Below are positions 34,778 through 46,900 of a stretch of DNA of 64,000 nt, piece by piece. The notes beneath the pieces were generated by a model. It ran no database searches and was not told the origin of the DNA. It saw only the letters and a program-made list of their open reading frames with translations. The position numbers and the translations under genes were made by a program. Source of the stretch: Diogma glabrata (Eukaryota > Arthropoda > Insecta > Diptera > Cylindrotomidae); the NCBI GenBank assembly GCA_963693315.1, contig OY856188.1:100497462-100561461 (forward strand), given 5' to 3'. Numbering within the stretch: position 1 is the first letter of the stretch; each line of letters opens with the position of its first letter.

Positions 34778-34929
34778 GCAAGGATAACTTTAATAGTCAA
34801 TTAATCAAAAAACAACGATTATTTTTTTTACTTTAAATATATTTCGGTTTGTTAGACCAAGGAGTACTGCTTCCTCTTAGACTATTATCAGGAGAATAAT
34901 TTATTAATTAACTACTAAAGTTATCCTGC
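34778..34929. mobile_element. Short TIR (MITE-like) element
   Basis: GCAAGGATAACTTTAATAGT at the left pairs with ACTACTAAAGTTATCCTGC at the right. The spacer is about 110 bp and non-coding. Flanks TTTAC and GTATA do not give a certain TSD. Confidence 0.6.
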
Positions 34930-35026
34930 GTATATGAACAAATGATTAACATAATGTTATTTGAATACTAACGTCAAATGCCAACTGCCAGATACCAGAT
35001 ACAATATTACCTGAACATACCAGCAT

Positions 35027-35236
35027 GGCTACAAACCGGTTTTTGAAAACAAAACCAAAACCGTAAAACCAGAAAACCACATCATATCAGGAAAACCAAA
35101 ACCATAACCACATTCTAAAAATGATCAAAACCGAAACCAAAACCAAAACCACGTTTTAAAAATTATCAAAACCAAAACCACAACCGAAACCAAATTTTAA
35201 AAATCATCAAACTGAAAAATAAAATAAACGAAACCA
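35027..35236. repeat. AAAACC-rich minisatellite, block 1
   Basis: Runs of AAACCAAAACC alternate with spacers of the kind CxxxTTTTAAAAATxATCA, unit about 55 bp. Very few G on this strand. A short CCAGATACCAGATAC lies just upstream (about 34988), linking it to the GATACCA arrays. Confidence 0.75.
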
Positions 35237-35372
35237 AAATAGTACATTATGATGCTAGGACGTAAGCTAAAGATTTTGGACGTATGTGGAGTTTACAAAT
35301 CGAGGCGCTAGCCGAGATTTGCACCCACATTAAGTCCAAAATAGCTTACGTCCGTGCATCATATACTATTTT
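35237..35372. mobile_element. Palindromic element with AAAATAGTA ends
   Basis: Starts AAAATAGTACATTATGATGC and ends GCATCATATACTATTTT. The inner arms GACGTAAGCTA and TAGCTTACGTC also pair, as do TTTTGGAC and GTCCAAAA. The ends resemble those of the elements at 7552-7690, so it may be another family moved by the same machinery. Confidence 0.65.
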
Positions 35373-35599
35373 TTATTCGCCGCAAGCAAAATATTTAAAA
35401 AAAGAATGTTTATTCTAAATTAAAACTATAAATTTGCATAAATTTTGAAATAAAAATATGTGGAAGGTTAAAAAGTGACACATTAAGGCCGCAAATCACA
35501 GTAATAAAGTAACAGTTTAATATATAGGCGAATAAAAATTAAGTTCTAACATCAATAATCAACCGACCACCATAACTAATATTAATCGTGATTAACCTT

Positions 35600-36080
35600 C
35601 TGTCAAATCGTTTTTTTGTTTGTTTGTTTTCCTTTATTTCTCTGAGAGAGAAACCGGTTTGTCTTCCCAAAGACGTGCATAAATTTTTCATTTGATTCAA
35701 AATTGTACATTTATTGCGAGTTTCTTTTAAATCTATAAGAAAAAAACCTACCACAAAAAAATAATAGTTTCTCCCTCACGGCTACTATATAAAAAGAAAT
35801 AAGAAAAATGACAGATTAGGATTTGATTCTAACCAAACATATAAATTTTAATATTTTATCTATTAAAAATAAACTACACAATAATGAAAAGTTGGTCGCC
35901 AGCTAGTTTTCATAATATACTTTCAGGATGTATACATAACTTAAATATTTGCACATTTGCATTATAAAATAATAAAATATTCACTATTATAAAATCACTG
36001 GAAATAACACAATAAATGTAAAATACTCTCGAAATTATTTTCATTCATTTTATAAAAATTAGCACAACTAAAAATAATAG
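35600..36080. repeat. Dispersed repeat E, copy 1
   Basis: Matches 40922-41413 over about 480 bp in the same order: TCGTTTTTTTGTTTGTTTG, ATTTTTCATTTGATTCAAAA, TCTTTTAAATCTATAAGAAA, and the final ATTATTTTCATTCATTTTAT. Divergence is moderate with several indels. No coding capacity. Confidence 0.85.
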
Positions 36081-37019
36081 ATTGTACTTTTTGTTTCGTT
36101 TTAAATTATTTAATTGTTTTTAATTTATAATTTAATACAATAGTTGGTTGTTGTAAATAAACAGAAATGCAAATGGCGAAATGAGAAATTGAATATGACA
36201 TGTTAGCAAACACGATTTCTTATGTCTCTCTTCATACAATTTTAAAGTTATGTTCTCTCTATATTTATATATACTCTAAGTCAATAATAAACAAAATAAC
36301 AATAACTAATATTTTTCAAAAAATAAGACAACAATAAAATGCAACATCAAATCCTGCCGTGCTAAACACAGAGGTGGCAACTTACTTTTTTGTCAAAAAT
36401 CAGTTATGAATCTAAGATGATATATTATTAGTCGATGGATATTTTTATTATATAATTAAAACATTTAATTTATTTTTTCTTAAAAAATTGCTCTATAAAG
36501 ATGTCGTACCTTTAATATTTGGCAATTAGTATAACAATCAGCCGTATCTATCAATTCCTAAGCTATTTCAATTGTATAACTTTACTGTCTTACGGTTATT
36601 ATTGTCTTTCAATAACTTTCCAACCTGAAATATTTAACGACCCGAATGACTCCCCAATCAGTTGGACAGTAAAAATGATTTAGTGACTATATTTTTTAGT
36701 GTGATTTTTGTTAAAATTTCATTAATTTGGCTTTGGAAATTATTGTTCTTAGAAATAACATTTCGAATATAAATTTGAAGTTGATGTTTTAAATGTATTT
36801 TAAATTCTTTTATTTGAATAGTAATGAATAAAATAGTACACAAACCGTGGTAGGAAGTTTCATATCCGCCTTGTCATATCTTGAAATGCTCTAGGCGCTA
36901 CTCGGAAATAAAACACTTTCGTCTAGGTATGTAATGTATAATAAATCAACTTAACATTTTTTCTTGAGCATTGGCACTGTTTGTTGACAAATATTGTAAT
37001 TTTTAATTCAAACAAAAAT
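36081..37019. other. A+T-rich stretch, nothing recognised
   Basis: Short frames and low-complexity sequence only. Confidence 0.45.
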
Positions 37020-37245
37020 TTTTTAGCCATAAACCAAAACCGACACCAAAACCAAGTTTTGACGTTTAGAAAAACCGAAAACAAAACCAAAACATGTTGC
37101 ATAGTAAAACCAAAACCTAAACCAAAACCAATATTTATTATCTAGAAAAACCAAAACTGAAACCAAAAACAAAACTTATCATTTGGCAAAACCAATGCCA
37201 AAACAAAAACAATAACTGGCCTTTAAGTAAAACCAAACCATTAAA
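37020..37245. repeat. AAAACC-rich minisatellite, block 2
   Basis: Same type as 35027-35236 (AAAACCAAAACC runs separated by TxTTxxCxTTTAG-like spacers). It leads directly into the GATACCA array, and the last units pass through CCAGATAAATACCAGATACC. Confidence 0.75.
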
Positions 37246-37267
37246 ACTTATTTAAGGATTTGCAGTC

Positions 37268-37878
37268 ATGCATACCAGATAAATACCAGATACCAAATAC
37301 CAAATACCAGATACCAGAAACTAGACACCAGATATCAGATACCAGATACCAGATATCAGATACCAGATACCAGATACCAGATACCAGATACCAGATACCA
37401 GATACCAGATACCAGATACCAGATACCAGATTCCAGATACCAGATACCATATAACAGATATCTGATACCAGATACCAGATACCAAATACCAGATACCAGA
37501 TACAAGATACCAGATACTAGATACCAGATACCACATAGCAGATACCAGATACCAGATACCAGATACCAGATACCAGATACCGGATACCAGATACCAGATA
37601 CCAGATACCAGAAACCAGATACCAGAAACCAGATACCAGATAACAGATGCCATATACCAGATACCAGATACCAGATACCAGATACCAGATGCCAGATGCC
37701 AGATACCAGATACCAGATACCAGATACCAGATACCAGATTCCAGATATCAGAAACCAGATACCAGATACCAGATACCAGATACCAGATACCAGATACCAG
37801 ATACCAGATACCAGATACCAGATACCAGATACCAGATACCAGATACCAGATACCAGATACCAGATACCAGATACCAGG
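37268..37878. repeat. GATACCA heptanucleotide array 1
   Basis: About 85 head-to-tail copies of GATACCA, most perfect, with variants such as GATATCA, GATTCCA and GATGCCA. Because seven is not a multiple of three and the unit has no stop in any frame, long open frames appear on both strands (a repeated YQIPDTR forward, WYLVSGI reverse). These are by-products and not genes. The right edge passes into a GC-richer flank with CCCGGGAT. Confidence 0.95.
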
Positions 37879-38522
37879 CACCAGTAGAGTTTGTATTTCT
37901 CGGCCGTATTTTTAATCCCGGGATACCGGAATTAGGAACCACGCAAGCTTGGGAACCCCGGGATTCATGGGAAATGTTATAAATCGAAAATCTATTATAA
38001 AATAATCATTTTATTTGGTTTTTGTTTGTTGAAATTTCATTTAAATCTTAACTTTTGTGAATTTTAAAGCAATAATGGACTTTAAAGACTTGAGAAAGCT
38101 TAATATATTAGTTTATCCTTCAGGGACCAAAATAATTTATACTATATACTTATCAGTGATTAAATGGTTAAATCGTTAAATCTTTTAGCAGGCACGGCCT
38201 CCTTCAGATTCTAAAATGTTTTTGCGGTTATTGCTTGCTCTATAATAATGTAATAATGCATAATCTTCAAACTATTAACTTATTGACATATTAATATGAC
38301 AATAATTAATTGATAATTTGGTCTTCTGCTGATGCTAACCTCGCAAGAATATCGTCAAGAAATTTCTGTTTTATATTGCGACGCTGATGGATAGGCTAAC
38401 TTCACCACAACTCTGGAAACAAAATGTTCTGGATATATAGTGAGCTAATATCCATAAAAAAGTTTAATTAATGGCGAACCAATATTATAGATTTTGCGTC
38501 GTTCTAATTGTGTCAATATTAT
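37879..38522. other. Array flank with CCCGGG boxes, then A+T-rich DNA
   Basis: 37905-37975 holds AATCCCGGGATACC and AACCCCGGGATTCATGGGAAA, resembling the left flank of array 2 (GGGAAATCCCGGGATATT near 43192). The rest shows nothing recognisable. Confidence 0.5.
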
Positions 38523-39060
38523 TAGTCCCTGGGCCGGCGCCGATTTCATGTGATGATTACCATATATTTTATACTTCGTGAGGCGCCTGTCCTTGACTAG
38601 CCCGAAAACATTTGCTCTGCGATTTTTCTCAAATCGGCCACTTTTGCGTTCGGCAAGCTCCAAAAAATACCGATTGCCCGGGATCTTGTAAATTTTTTTT
38701 AGCTATGGGGGTTGGAAATTTGATTCAACAAAAATTTGTTATTTTCGACAAACATTTGTCTGCTATTGTCTAGTCCGACAACCCAAACAACCAAAATATC
38801 AGTTGTCGGGCTCGACAATAGCAGACACATTATAGTCGGACAAGCTCACCCTCGTGTTCTTAACCAAATTTCCAAACCCCATAGTTGAGAAAAAAAGATG
38901 TAGCAAATTTACAAGATCGTGGGCAATCGGCATTTTTCGGAGCTTGCCGAACGCAAAAGCGGCCGATTTGAGAAAAATCGCAGGACAAAAGTTTTCGGGC
39001 TCGTCAAGGACAACGCACCTCGCGAAGTATAAAATATGTGGTAATCATCGCATGAAATCT
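38523..39060. mobile_element. Foldback element family B, larger copy
   Basis: The left arm from 38542 (GATTTCATGTGATGATTACC) is the reverse complement of the right arm ending 39060 (GGTAATCATCGCATGAAATC). Both carry TTTTCGGAGCTTGCCGAACGC-type and GTCGGACAA boxes. The extra outer segment TAGTCCCTGGGCCGGCG is present only on the left here but on the right in the copy at 4330-4668, which shows the true terminus. No coding sequence. Confidence 0.85.
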
Positions 39061-39120
39061 GAAAGCTGTATTATCCCAACAAACATAAATTCTGTAGTAC
39101 GAGAAAAAGTAAAAACAAAA

Positions 39121-40391
39121 TTTTAATGACAATGACAAACCGGAAGGTGGGATGCAGAACTGTTGTGAACCGTACTAATTTCATTCAATTCGATTATCAG
39201 GTACAGATGCTATGAAGCTTTCAAAAACGCAGGTACTTGGAGGACTCCCCACCACTTTGTTCAATATCGCTCAAAAACTAATCAGCCCCTTGCCATACAT
39301 ATTTGCATCTTTTTCCAAAGTATCACCAAAACTCATTCACGAACGAATGTTGTATGCTCCCAACAAAAATTGAAAAAATGGTGACACAATAAACAAGTGT
39401 TGGGGAGGGGTGCCCCAATATTGTCCAAAAACTAATCAGTTCTTTGTTATTTAAGTCTCCAACTTTTTTCAAAGTCTCATTAAAAATTAAAATTGATTAA
39501 TGAATGAATGCTCCCAACAAACATTAAAAACAAAGTATGACAAGTCAGCAGTTGTATGGTAGACCCCCACCACTCTGATCAATGGTTTCCAAAAGATGAT
39601 AATTTTCTTCTCAAGCTAATTGAATCTTTTTCATAAGTTTCATCATAACCACTTCATTCTTGTAGGCTGTAGTAAGCATAAAGAAACTGAAAAAACTTCA
39701 AAAATTACAAAAAAAATATTTACCGGAAGTGAAAAATCGGAAGTTGGGATGCAGAACTGTTGTGAACCGTACTAAATGCTTATGTACCAAATTTCATCTA
39801 ATTCGGTTATCAGGTACAGATGCTATTGAGCTTTCAAAAAAACTGGTGCTCGGGGGACCCACACCACTTTGTTCAGTATCGCTAAGAAACTAATCAGTTC
39901 CTTGCCATACATATTTGCATCTTTTTCCAAAGTGTCATCAAAATTCATTCATGAACGAATGTTGTATGGTGAAAAAAAACCACCTGTTGTATGGTGGACC
40001 CCCAAACCCTTTATCCAATGTACTTCAAAAGCTGATAAAATCTTTCTAATGTTACTTGAAATCTTTTACCATCGCTTCATGAAAATCGATCGGTAATTGT
40101 AGGCTACTCCAGTAGGCATAAGCACCTGAAGAAAAAAACTTTTTAACCGGAAGTGACAAACTGGAAGTTGGTATGTAGAAATATTAGAAACAGTACTAAA
40201 ACCTTATATACCAAGTTTCCATAAGATCGTAAGCCGGTATTAGAAGTTATTGAAGATTTAAACTGATAGGCACTCTGGATACCCCCCGCAAATTTTCTCC
40301 AAATTTGAAATAAATCCAGATCTTCTATTTTCAAGTGAACTTGGAGTGTTTGCCAAAGTTTCACATTTGCCCCTTCCAGTCAACCACCCAC
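39121..40391. repeat. Long tandem repeat, unit about 600 bp (two copies plus a partial third)
   Basis: GGGATGCAGAACTGTTGTGA starts at about 39148 and 39747. Each is followed by GGTACAGATGCTAT, CACCACTTTGTTCA and CCATACATATTTGCATCTTT. A third, diverged start (ACCGGAAGTGACAAACTGG) lies at about 40147. Each unit begins with ACCGGAAGTGA-type sequence. The block is less A+T-rich than its surroundings and non-coding. Confidence 0.85.
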
Positions 40392-40562
40392 CAGTGGCGT
40401 CATTTCACCAAAATCTTAGAGGGGGGGGGGCGAAAATTTAAATGACATAAAAAGATTTTTTTTTGTAAAACATAACATACACATTTTTATACACACATAT
40501 ATTTAAAAGCATTTAAATACATGGACTTAGAAATAAAAACAAAATGCTTTAGAGCTACCTTG

Positions 40563-40794
40563 GTTACTCTGCTAGATCTTTGTCTTCTGGTGTTGTTTCA
40601 TCGAAGCGAACGCCGCAAAGTTCTGCAAAATCCCTTCATTTGTTAAAAATAATTTTAAATTTAGTATCATCTCTGCATTGTTTTAACATCAAGAAAGTAG
40701 TTTTAATTAAAGCGTTTGTGCTAGAAATTATTATATCTTTGCTTTGTAACTGTTCAGAGAGTGAATTTGTAAACAACAGCAGATCGTGCAGCAT
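40563..40794 (-). pseudogene. C-terminal remnant of a hAT transposase (TTF/ZMYM type)
   Basis: On the minus strand the frame reads LLLFTNSLSEQLQSKDI, then a stretch with IKTTFLMLKQCRDD and, after an in-frame TGA, FAELCGVRFDE and a terminal stop. TTF- and ZMYM-type hAT proteins have a comparable region (short helix, LQGxDxDIxxAxxLV, then LxxxRxD and a conserved ELA-type segment). It lies inside the hAT element close to one end, as expected for the C-terminus. Catalytic residues are absent. Confidence 0.65.
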
Positions 40795-40921
40795 AAAAAA
40801 GGATGGTTTTTCTATACGATTTTTTAGATCTCGGGCATCCCGAGATTTAAAATTTATGAGTCACGTAGTCCCAGGATCCATAAAACACCACGGGATTGCA
40901 ATCCCTACGTGACTCCTCTTA

Positions 40922-41413
40922 TGTCGAATCGTTTTTTTGTTTGTTTGTTTGTCTTCCTTTATTTGTCTCAGAGAGCAAGAGTTATGTCTATAGTACCTAT
41001 AAACGTGCGTAAATTTTTCATTTGATTCAAAATTGTACAATTATTGCGAGCTTCTTTTAAATCTATAAGAAAAACCTACTACAAAAAAGAGTTTCTCCCT
41101 CCCTGTGACTGTATAAAAAAATGAACAAAGATTGACGTTTAGAATACGTTTTGGATTTTATTATAACCAACCAAACATAGAATTTTTGCTATTTTATGAA
41201 TTAAAAATTACAGTCCATATTGCGAAAAGAATTTGTCAGAAAGTTTTTATAACATACCTTGAAAATATTTACATAACTTAAATATTTGTTCGTGTCGTTA
41301 GAAAATATTGCTTGTCCATCATAAAACATTCACTATCACTGGAAATAACACAAAAAATTTAAATTACTCCTGTAATTATTTTCATTCATTTTATAAAAAT
41401 TAGCACAACTATC
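40922..41413. repeat. Dispersed repeat E, copy 2
   Basis: Partner of 35600-36080. It lies wholly inside the hAT element 40392-42184, so either the hAT element carries this repeat or the repeat inserted later. The other copy has no hAT termini around it. Confidence 0.85.
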
Positions 41414-41692
41414 AAGAAAACTTTTGATATGTTATAGGATTTTACATTTAGAGTTGTTTTTAATTTATTGTTTTTAAAAAAGTCTTGTAAAGATTGTACA
41501 GTATGATATAGATAAAAAACAGGGTCAAACAGTCAAGCTTCTCCAAATAAGTGGGGTATAATTAGGTTGTGTTCTCCTGCATGTACTTACTTTTAAGTTT
41601 ATATAAATTAACAATGGCCAATAACAATTGAAATTTGAATGTTAAATACTGCACTATGAACTCTCGAGGAACCGGCTCAGACACGAATATCT

Positions 41693-41815
41693 TATAAACA
41701 AAACACAATCGTTCTTCTAAAAGCGGTAATGCCGCGCACCTTATTGTACGATAGAATTTTGTCAAAATACGCACCACGGCGTTTTTGGAAGAACGATCGT
41801 GTTTTGTTTATAAAC
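41693..41815. repeat. Inverted repeat (hairpin), arms about 34 bp
   Basis: TATAAACAAAACACAATCGT near 41693 and ACGATCGTGTTTTGTTTATA ending near 41813 are reverse complements with one or two mismatches, and pairing continues inward through TCTTCTAAAA/TTTTGGAAGA. The loop is about 55 bp. Confidence 0.8.
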
Positions 41816-42192
41816 CTGATTTCAGAAGATTAGAAGCAATACGACCGCCTTTCGTATCAGCGGCGCATTAGTCCTTGATACAAAGAACGATAACGGTTTG
41901 AATATTGCGGTGAACTGTACTTTAGTTGGGCCAAAATAATATGTAACGTAATAATTATATTATCAGATATATTTCAATTAATAGTATGCGATAAAATTGG
42001 TATGTTAGTTAAGTAAATCTTCTAAAAATTAGACGAATTTACAAAATAACAGTGCATTGAAATTTTTATAGTGTATAATTCTAACACGATTGGATGGTTT
42101 TATTGAATCGATATATTGATGGTATCAGATCCTTAAGGGGGCCAATGCCCCCCTCCCTCCAGCCCTACCCAATTGACGCCCCTGCCACCCAC

Positions 42193-43236
42193 CCACACAC
42201 AGACGTACACCAAAATTTTTATTGGGTATTTAGATAGAGGATGGTCTAAAATCAAAGAAAAAACAAAATTTGGGGTATGTAAGATTTTTTTTTCTCAATA
42301 GATTGCATTACTTCCCACAATTTAAAATTGTGGTGAAGTAAAAATGCGAAAAATATACCGACATATCAATATATCTATGGTTTTTGTAAAAATGTCCATA
42401 TTTATCAACGATATTATTTTATTTGATACATCGATATTGAATTTGAAGTTACTTAAACGATTTTTTGTATATTTATATTATATTTTTGTTTACATATTCA
42501 ATATATCCGAATTATTAATTATTTGGACTTATAAATTATTAATTAAGCAACGATAGAAAGCTTTTGTTACCTGATTTATTATGAAATATGTTACAATCCT
42601 TCCTTCATTGTTAAAACGATATAATGGTAGTGTTCAGTTGTGCAATATGAGTAAAAATATCGCGATATTTTACGTCAAATTTTTTTGCTGCTAAATTCAC
42701 TTCGTCGAATATTAGACGTCAAACCGGACCGAAAAAAATAATATATTATACCCCAAACTTTATAGGTCACTGAAATAGATTCAATTAATTTTATCACAGT
42801 TTTATCAAGAATAGTTATTACAAAAATGTAAGCATTAGTAAAACAAAACAAAAAGTGTAAGCCACCAAAGTAAAACATTTTTATTAACACCTAAACTCAA
42901 AACATTTTGACGTTTACAACTGGAACAAATTGATTTTTTTCATGATAAATAAATGCATTTAATACTATAAACTGACAAAAAAATCAAAAATCATCCAAAA
43001 TGATTTTTTTACCACATTGCCTCGACCGAACAGTGGGAAGATTTTATTTCGACAAATCAATGCAATCATAGCTCTGAGTTCAACATTTTATATATTATAT
43101 ATTATTATATATTATTATATATTTTATATATTATTTAAGATAAAATATTTATATGACTGTTCAATTTTATTTAACTTTAATTAAACTATACGGGAAATCC
43201 CGGGATATTAATAAAAATCCCAGAATACCAACTCTA
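42193..43236. other. A+T-rich stretch, nothing recognised
   Basis: Starts with ACACACAGACGTACACC, a tail-like phrase. ATATTATATATTATTATAT low-complexity sequence lies near 43090-43125. Confidence 0.45.
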
Positions 43237-43985
43237 GGTACCAGATCCTAGATACCACATACCAGATACCCAGATACCAGATACCAGATACCAGATACCA
43301 GATACCCGATACCAGATACCCGATACCAGATACCAGATTCCAGATACCAGATACCAGATACCAGATACCAGATACCAGATACCAGATACCAAATACCATA
43401 TGCCAGATACCAGATACCAGATACCAGATACCAGATACCAGATACCAGATACCAGATACCCGATACCAGATACCCGATACCAGATACCAGATTCCAGATA
43501 ACAGATACCAGATACCAGATACCAGATAACAGATACCAGATACCAGATACCAAATACCAGATGCCAGATACCAGATACCAGATACCAGATACCAGATACC
43601 AGATACCAGATACCAGATACCAGATACCAGATACCAGATACCAGATACCAGATACCAGATACCAGATACCAGATACCAGATTCCAGATATCAGATACCGG
43701 ATACGAGATACCAGATACCAGATACCAGATACCAGATATCAGATACCAGATACGAGATACCAGATACCAGATACCCGATACCAGATATCCGATACTAGAT
43801 ACCAGATACCATATAGTAGATACCAGATACCAGATACCAGGTACCAGATACCAGATACCAGATACCAGATACCAGATACTAGATACCAAATACTAGATAC
43901 CAGATACCAGATACCAGATACCAGATACCAGATACCAGATACCAGATACCAGATACCAGATACCGGATACCGGATACCAGATAAA
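43237..43985. repeat. GATACCA heptanucleotide array 2
   Basis: About 105 copies of the same GATACCA unit in the same orientation as array 1. Variants include GATACCC, GATAACA, GATTCCA and GATGCCA. Some variants come in short blocks (several GATACCC near 43300-43480), a sign of local duplication. Long frames on either strand are by-products. Confidence 0.95.
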
Positions 43986-46900
43986 AGATGCTAAGTGTCA
44001 GATACCAGAAACTGTTTTATCACAAATTCAAACAAAAGTTATTTTAATGTTTCACAAAATGGGTTGACTTGTTTTAATTTGCTTAAAACGTTAAAATTTT
44101 CTAATTTTCTGGCCGTTTTGCTTCCCCAGCAAATTTAAGTTTTTTAATATGTTTTCGAGTTGTGGTGCGGTCCTATTATTTAAAAAAAAAATTATATCAA
44201 CCGGAATTTATATTATGCAGGACATATTTGTCACTACTGATTAGATTCGTCACTGGCAAAAGAACCCACATTCATATGATGAAAGTCACCTAAAGTTCGA
44301 AAAATAAAAAAAAATAAAAAATGGTTAAATGTTTTTTATTTTTTTCCGTTCTTTGCCAGCTACTTTTCTGTAAAACTACTTTTCTGTTTTCTGTTCCATT
44401 TTTAACAAGTATTCAACGAATAAGAACTTTGTTACATGTTATTTGAGCTGTAAGTTTTTATCTGCACGTTCGAGGGGATGTTTAAATAAATTTTGAAACA
44501 AAAATGTACCCTCAAACTGTAAAAGGATGGAAATGCATTAAATTTATAGCCACCTGTGTGGCTATCACAAGTAGGTGAAACATGTTATAGAATATTATAT
44601 TCTTAGCAGTCTTCTCGTGACTCCATTAACCATCTCAAAAGCTCTTAGGTTTCCATATATTTTACAATTGTACTTTTCCATTATTTCGATCAACTTTGAT
44701 TTTCATTTACTTTAATGTTATGGTTTTGTTTTGTTCGTATTTTCGAAATGACAATAAAAATAGAACCAAGATTTAGAAGAGGAATAATAGAATAGACATG
44801 AATTTCAGAATTTCTTATTTTCCATCTTAAAATGGAAAAAATAATTTGAAATGACAAAAATGGTAATTCAATTTAATAATAATTTTTTCTTTATTGTGTT
44901 AAAATTGTGGTTTGTGTTTATTTTTAAAGGGTTTTCTTCGTTACATTGCATATGATCCAAAACAAAGACTCTTTGAATTTCTTTTTCCTTGTTTGTTTTT
45001 TTTTCTGTATGTAAGTGGTATTATGTTATTTATAACGCAATCAAATATTTAATGAATTATCCTTTAGGCCACATAAAAAATGTGACTCTGTAATTTCAGT
45101 AGTGGAAAATATAATTTGTTGTTCATAAACTTTTCTTTGAAAGAAATGAATCGAAGAAGAATGTATTATAAAAAGTTTAGGATTGTGGATAATCTCCATA
45201 ACAACGGCGTAATATTTTGTTGTTAATGTTCATTTGTTTACAACAAATAATTTTTACCTTATGAAAAAAACGCAGGTTAAGACATTTTTTTGTGCTGTAA
45301 TGTGATTTGATGTTTTTACGATTATTTAAAAATAAATATCTTGACAAAGCGTGTAAAAATAATTTTTTTTTGTTAATTAGGTTTGTTAACCCTTTATGAA
45401 ATTCAGCTGTAGCTTATGATTGTTTATGGAAATAAGTTTCACGTTCAAACTACCCAAATTTTCTCGAGCATAAAAAATAAACAAATTTGACTCATACGAA
45501 CGACATTTTTCCAATGCCTTACAAATCGAACTTTGAAACGATAACATGTTAACAAACTCGTCATCGTATTTTTATCTCTCGCTTAAGGGTTATTTTCACA
45601 TATGCAAGTTATATTTTCTTTATAATGTAAGCAATAAGTTTAATGATTCGCTTTTTATTTTGCTTTAAATTTGACAAATTTATGTGAAACATTAATTTAA
45701 AAGCGAAGAAAAAACTGCAACATCCATATAATAAAATTCATTCCGGGATAGCAGTTTATAGAGTTTTCTATAACTTTTATTTATTTGCATTTTAATTAGC
45801 ACTTTTGGCGACAAATTAATATACGATCTACATTTAATTGAATTCATAAAACTGCCATAAAATTAGTACTCTGTGGTATGTTATAGTTATAATCGCATAC
45901 AACATTTGATGCAAACAATTTTTCTTTTCTTAGTTTTATGTAATAGCAATAATTGTAAGTTATGAATTTTATGTTTCAGGCGCTTTTTTTATGTGTTAAT
46001 TTTGCTTTCTCTTTCTAACTTGATTTGACGTTAATTATTCGTTGGGATTTTTTTTTGTGGAATGTTGCTCAATTTATTATATATTTTCTTGATATTACAA
46101 TATTTACGGTTTTCGATTTAAATTTTCCAATAAGTTTGTGATGTTTTGAAAAATCGGTAATTGTCAAGGACGTAAATGTTAAAGAAATTTAGGATAATTC
46201 TTTAACGTCAAGTTCTTTCGTTCATATCTACTAAGATGGTCTGCCTAGCATTCTGTCTAGCATGCATACGGAAATATTTAGGTGATATTTAGGAAGAAGT
46301 CGATCTAACAAAGTTTATTTACTAAAAATTCTTGTGTAACAGAGTCTGAAAAAATGTAGAAAAACCTTTAATTTCTTCAAATATAATGCGCAATAATTTA
46401 TTGTCTATAACTCCAAAAACAATCGTAAATTACCATCTTCAAAAATTGTACATTGAAATTTTTGAATGACCATATAATAAAATCAAATTGTTTAAGGTTT
46501 GGAATAATTACCGTGGGATTATGTCAAACAATCAAAATATTGTCAACGACTTTAAATTATTCTGATCAGACATGTACTATCAATAAAAACATATGTAATG
46601 AATACCGTCAAACAGTAACTGTTACTATTTTGAGTGTTTTGCTTCATTCATTTAATATTCATAACATAGCCGTTGAATTCTATCAAATCATAGAGGCATA
46701 AAAGCAACCTCGATAAGAATGATGTCAGATTAGTTTTAGTAAAAAACATTTTGTGTTTTAATAAATTTTTTGCTAATTTAGCACTTACCGTAATATTTTT
46801 AAAGTTTTATAGGAACAAACTAGTAACTTATAACAAGTAAAGCGAAAACTATAACAAGCTGCGAAACATATAACAAGTAAACTAAAAAATTTAAAATAAT

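Larger units (their letters stand above)
40392..42184. mobile_element. Non-autonomous hAT element with perfect 8-bp TSD
   Basis: Left end CAGTGGCGTCATTTCACC; right end, complemented, CAGGGGCGTCAATTGGG. CCACCCAC at 40384-40391 is repeated exactly at 42185-42192. CAG-type ends with an 8-bp TSD are the hAT signature. The interior holds a transposase C-terminal remnant (40563-40794, minus), dispersed repeat E (40922-41413) and a hairpin (41693-41815), so it no longer encodes a full transposase. It sits in the tail of the ~600-bp tandem repeat. Confidence 0.92.

Noticed and set aside
37241..37982. Long open frames on both strands (up to 186 codons) in GATACCA array 1
   Set aside because: They are a forced result of a 7-bp unit with no stop codon in any frame. 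The protein would be a pure repeat (YQIPDTR or WYLVSGI), with no start context or flanking coding sequence.
43208..43896. 213-codon and 111-codon frames in GATACCA array 2
   Set aside because: Same artefact as in array 1; frame length follows array length.
37268..43985. CRISPR-like array
   Set aside because: Direct 7-bp repeats without spacers, in a eukaryotic mobile-element landscape. No repeat-spacer pattern and no cas genes.
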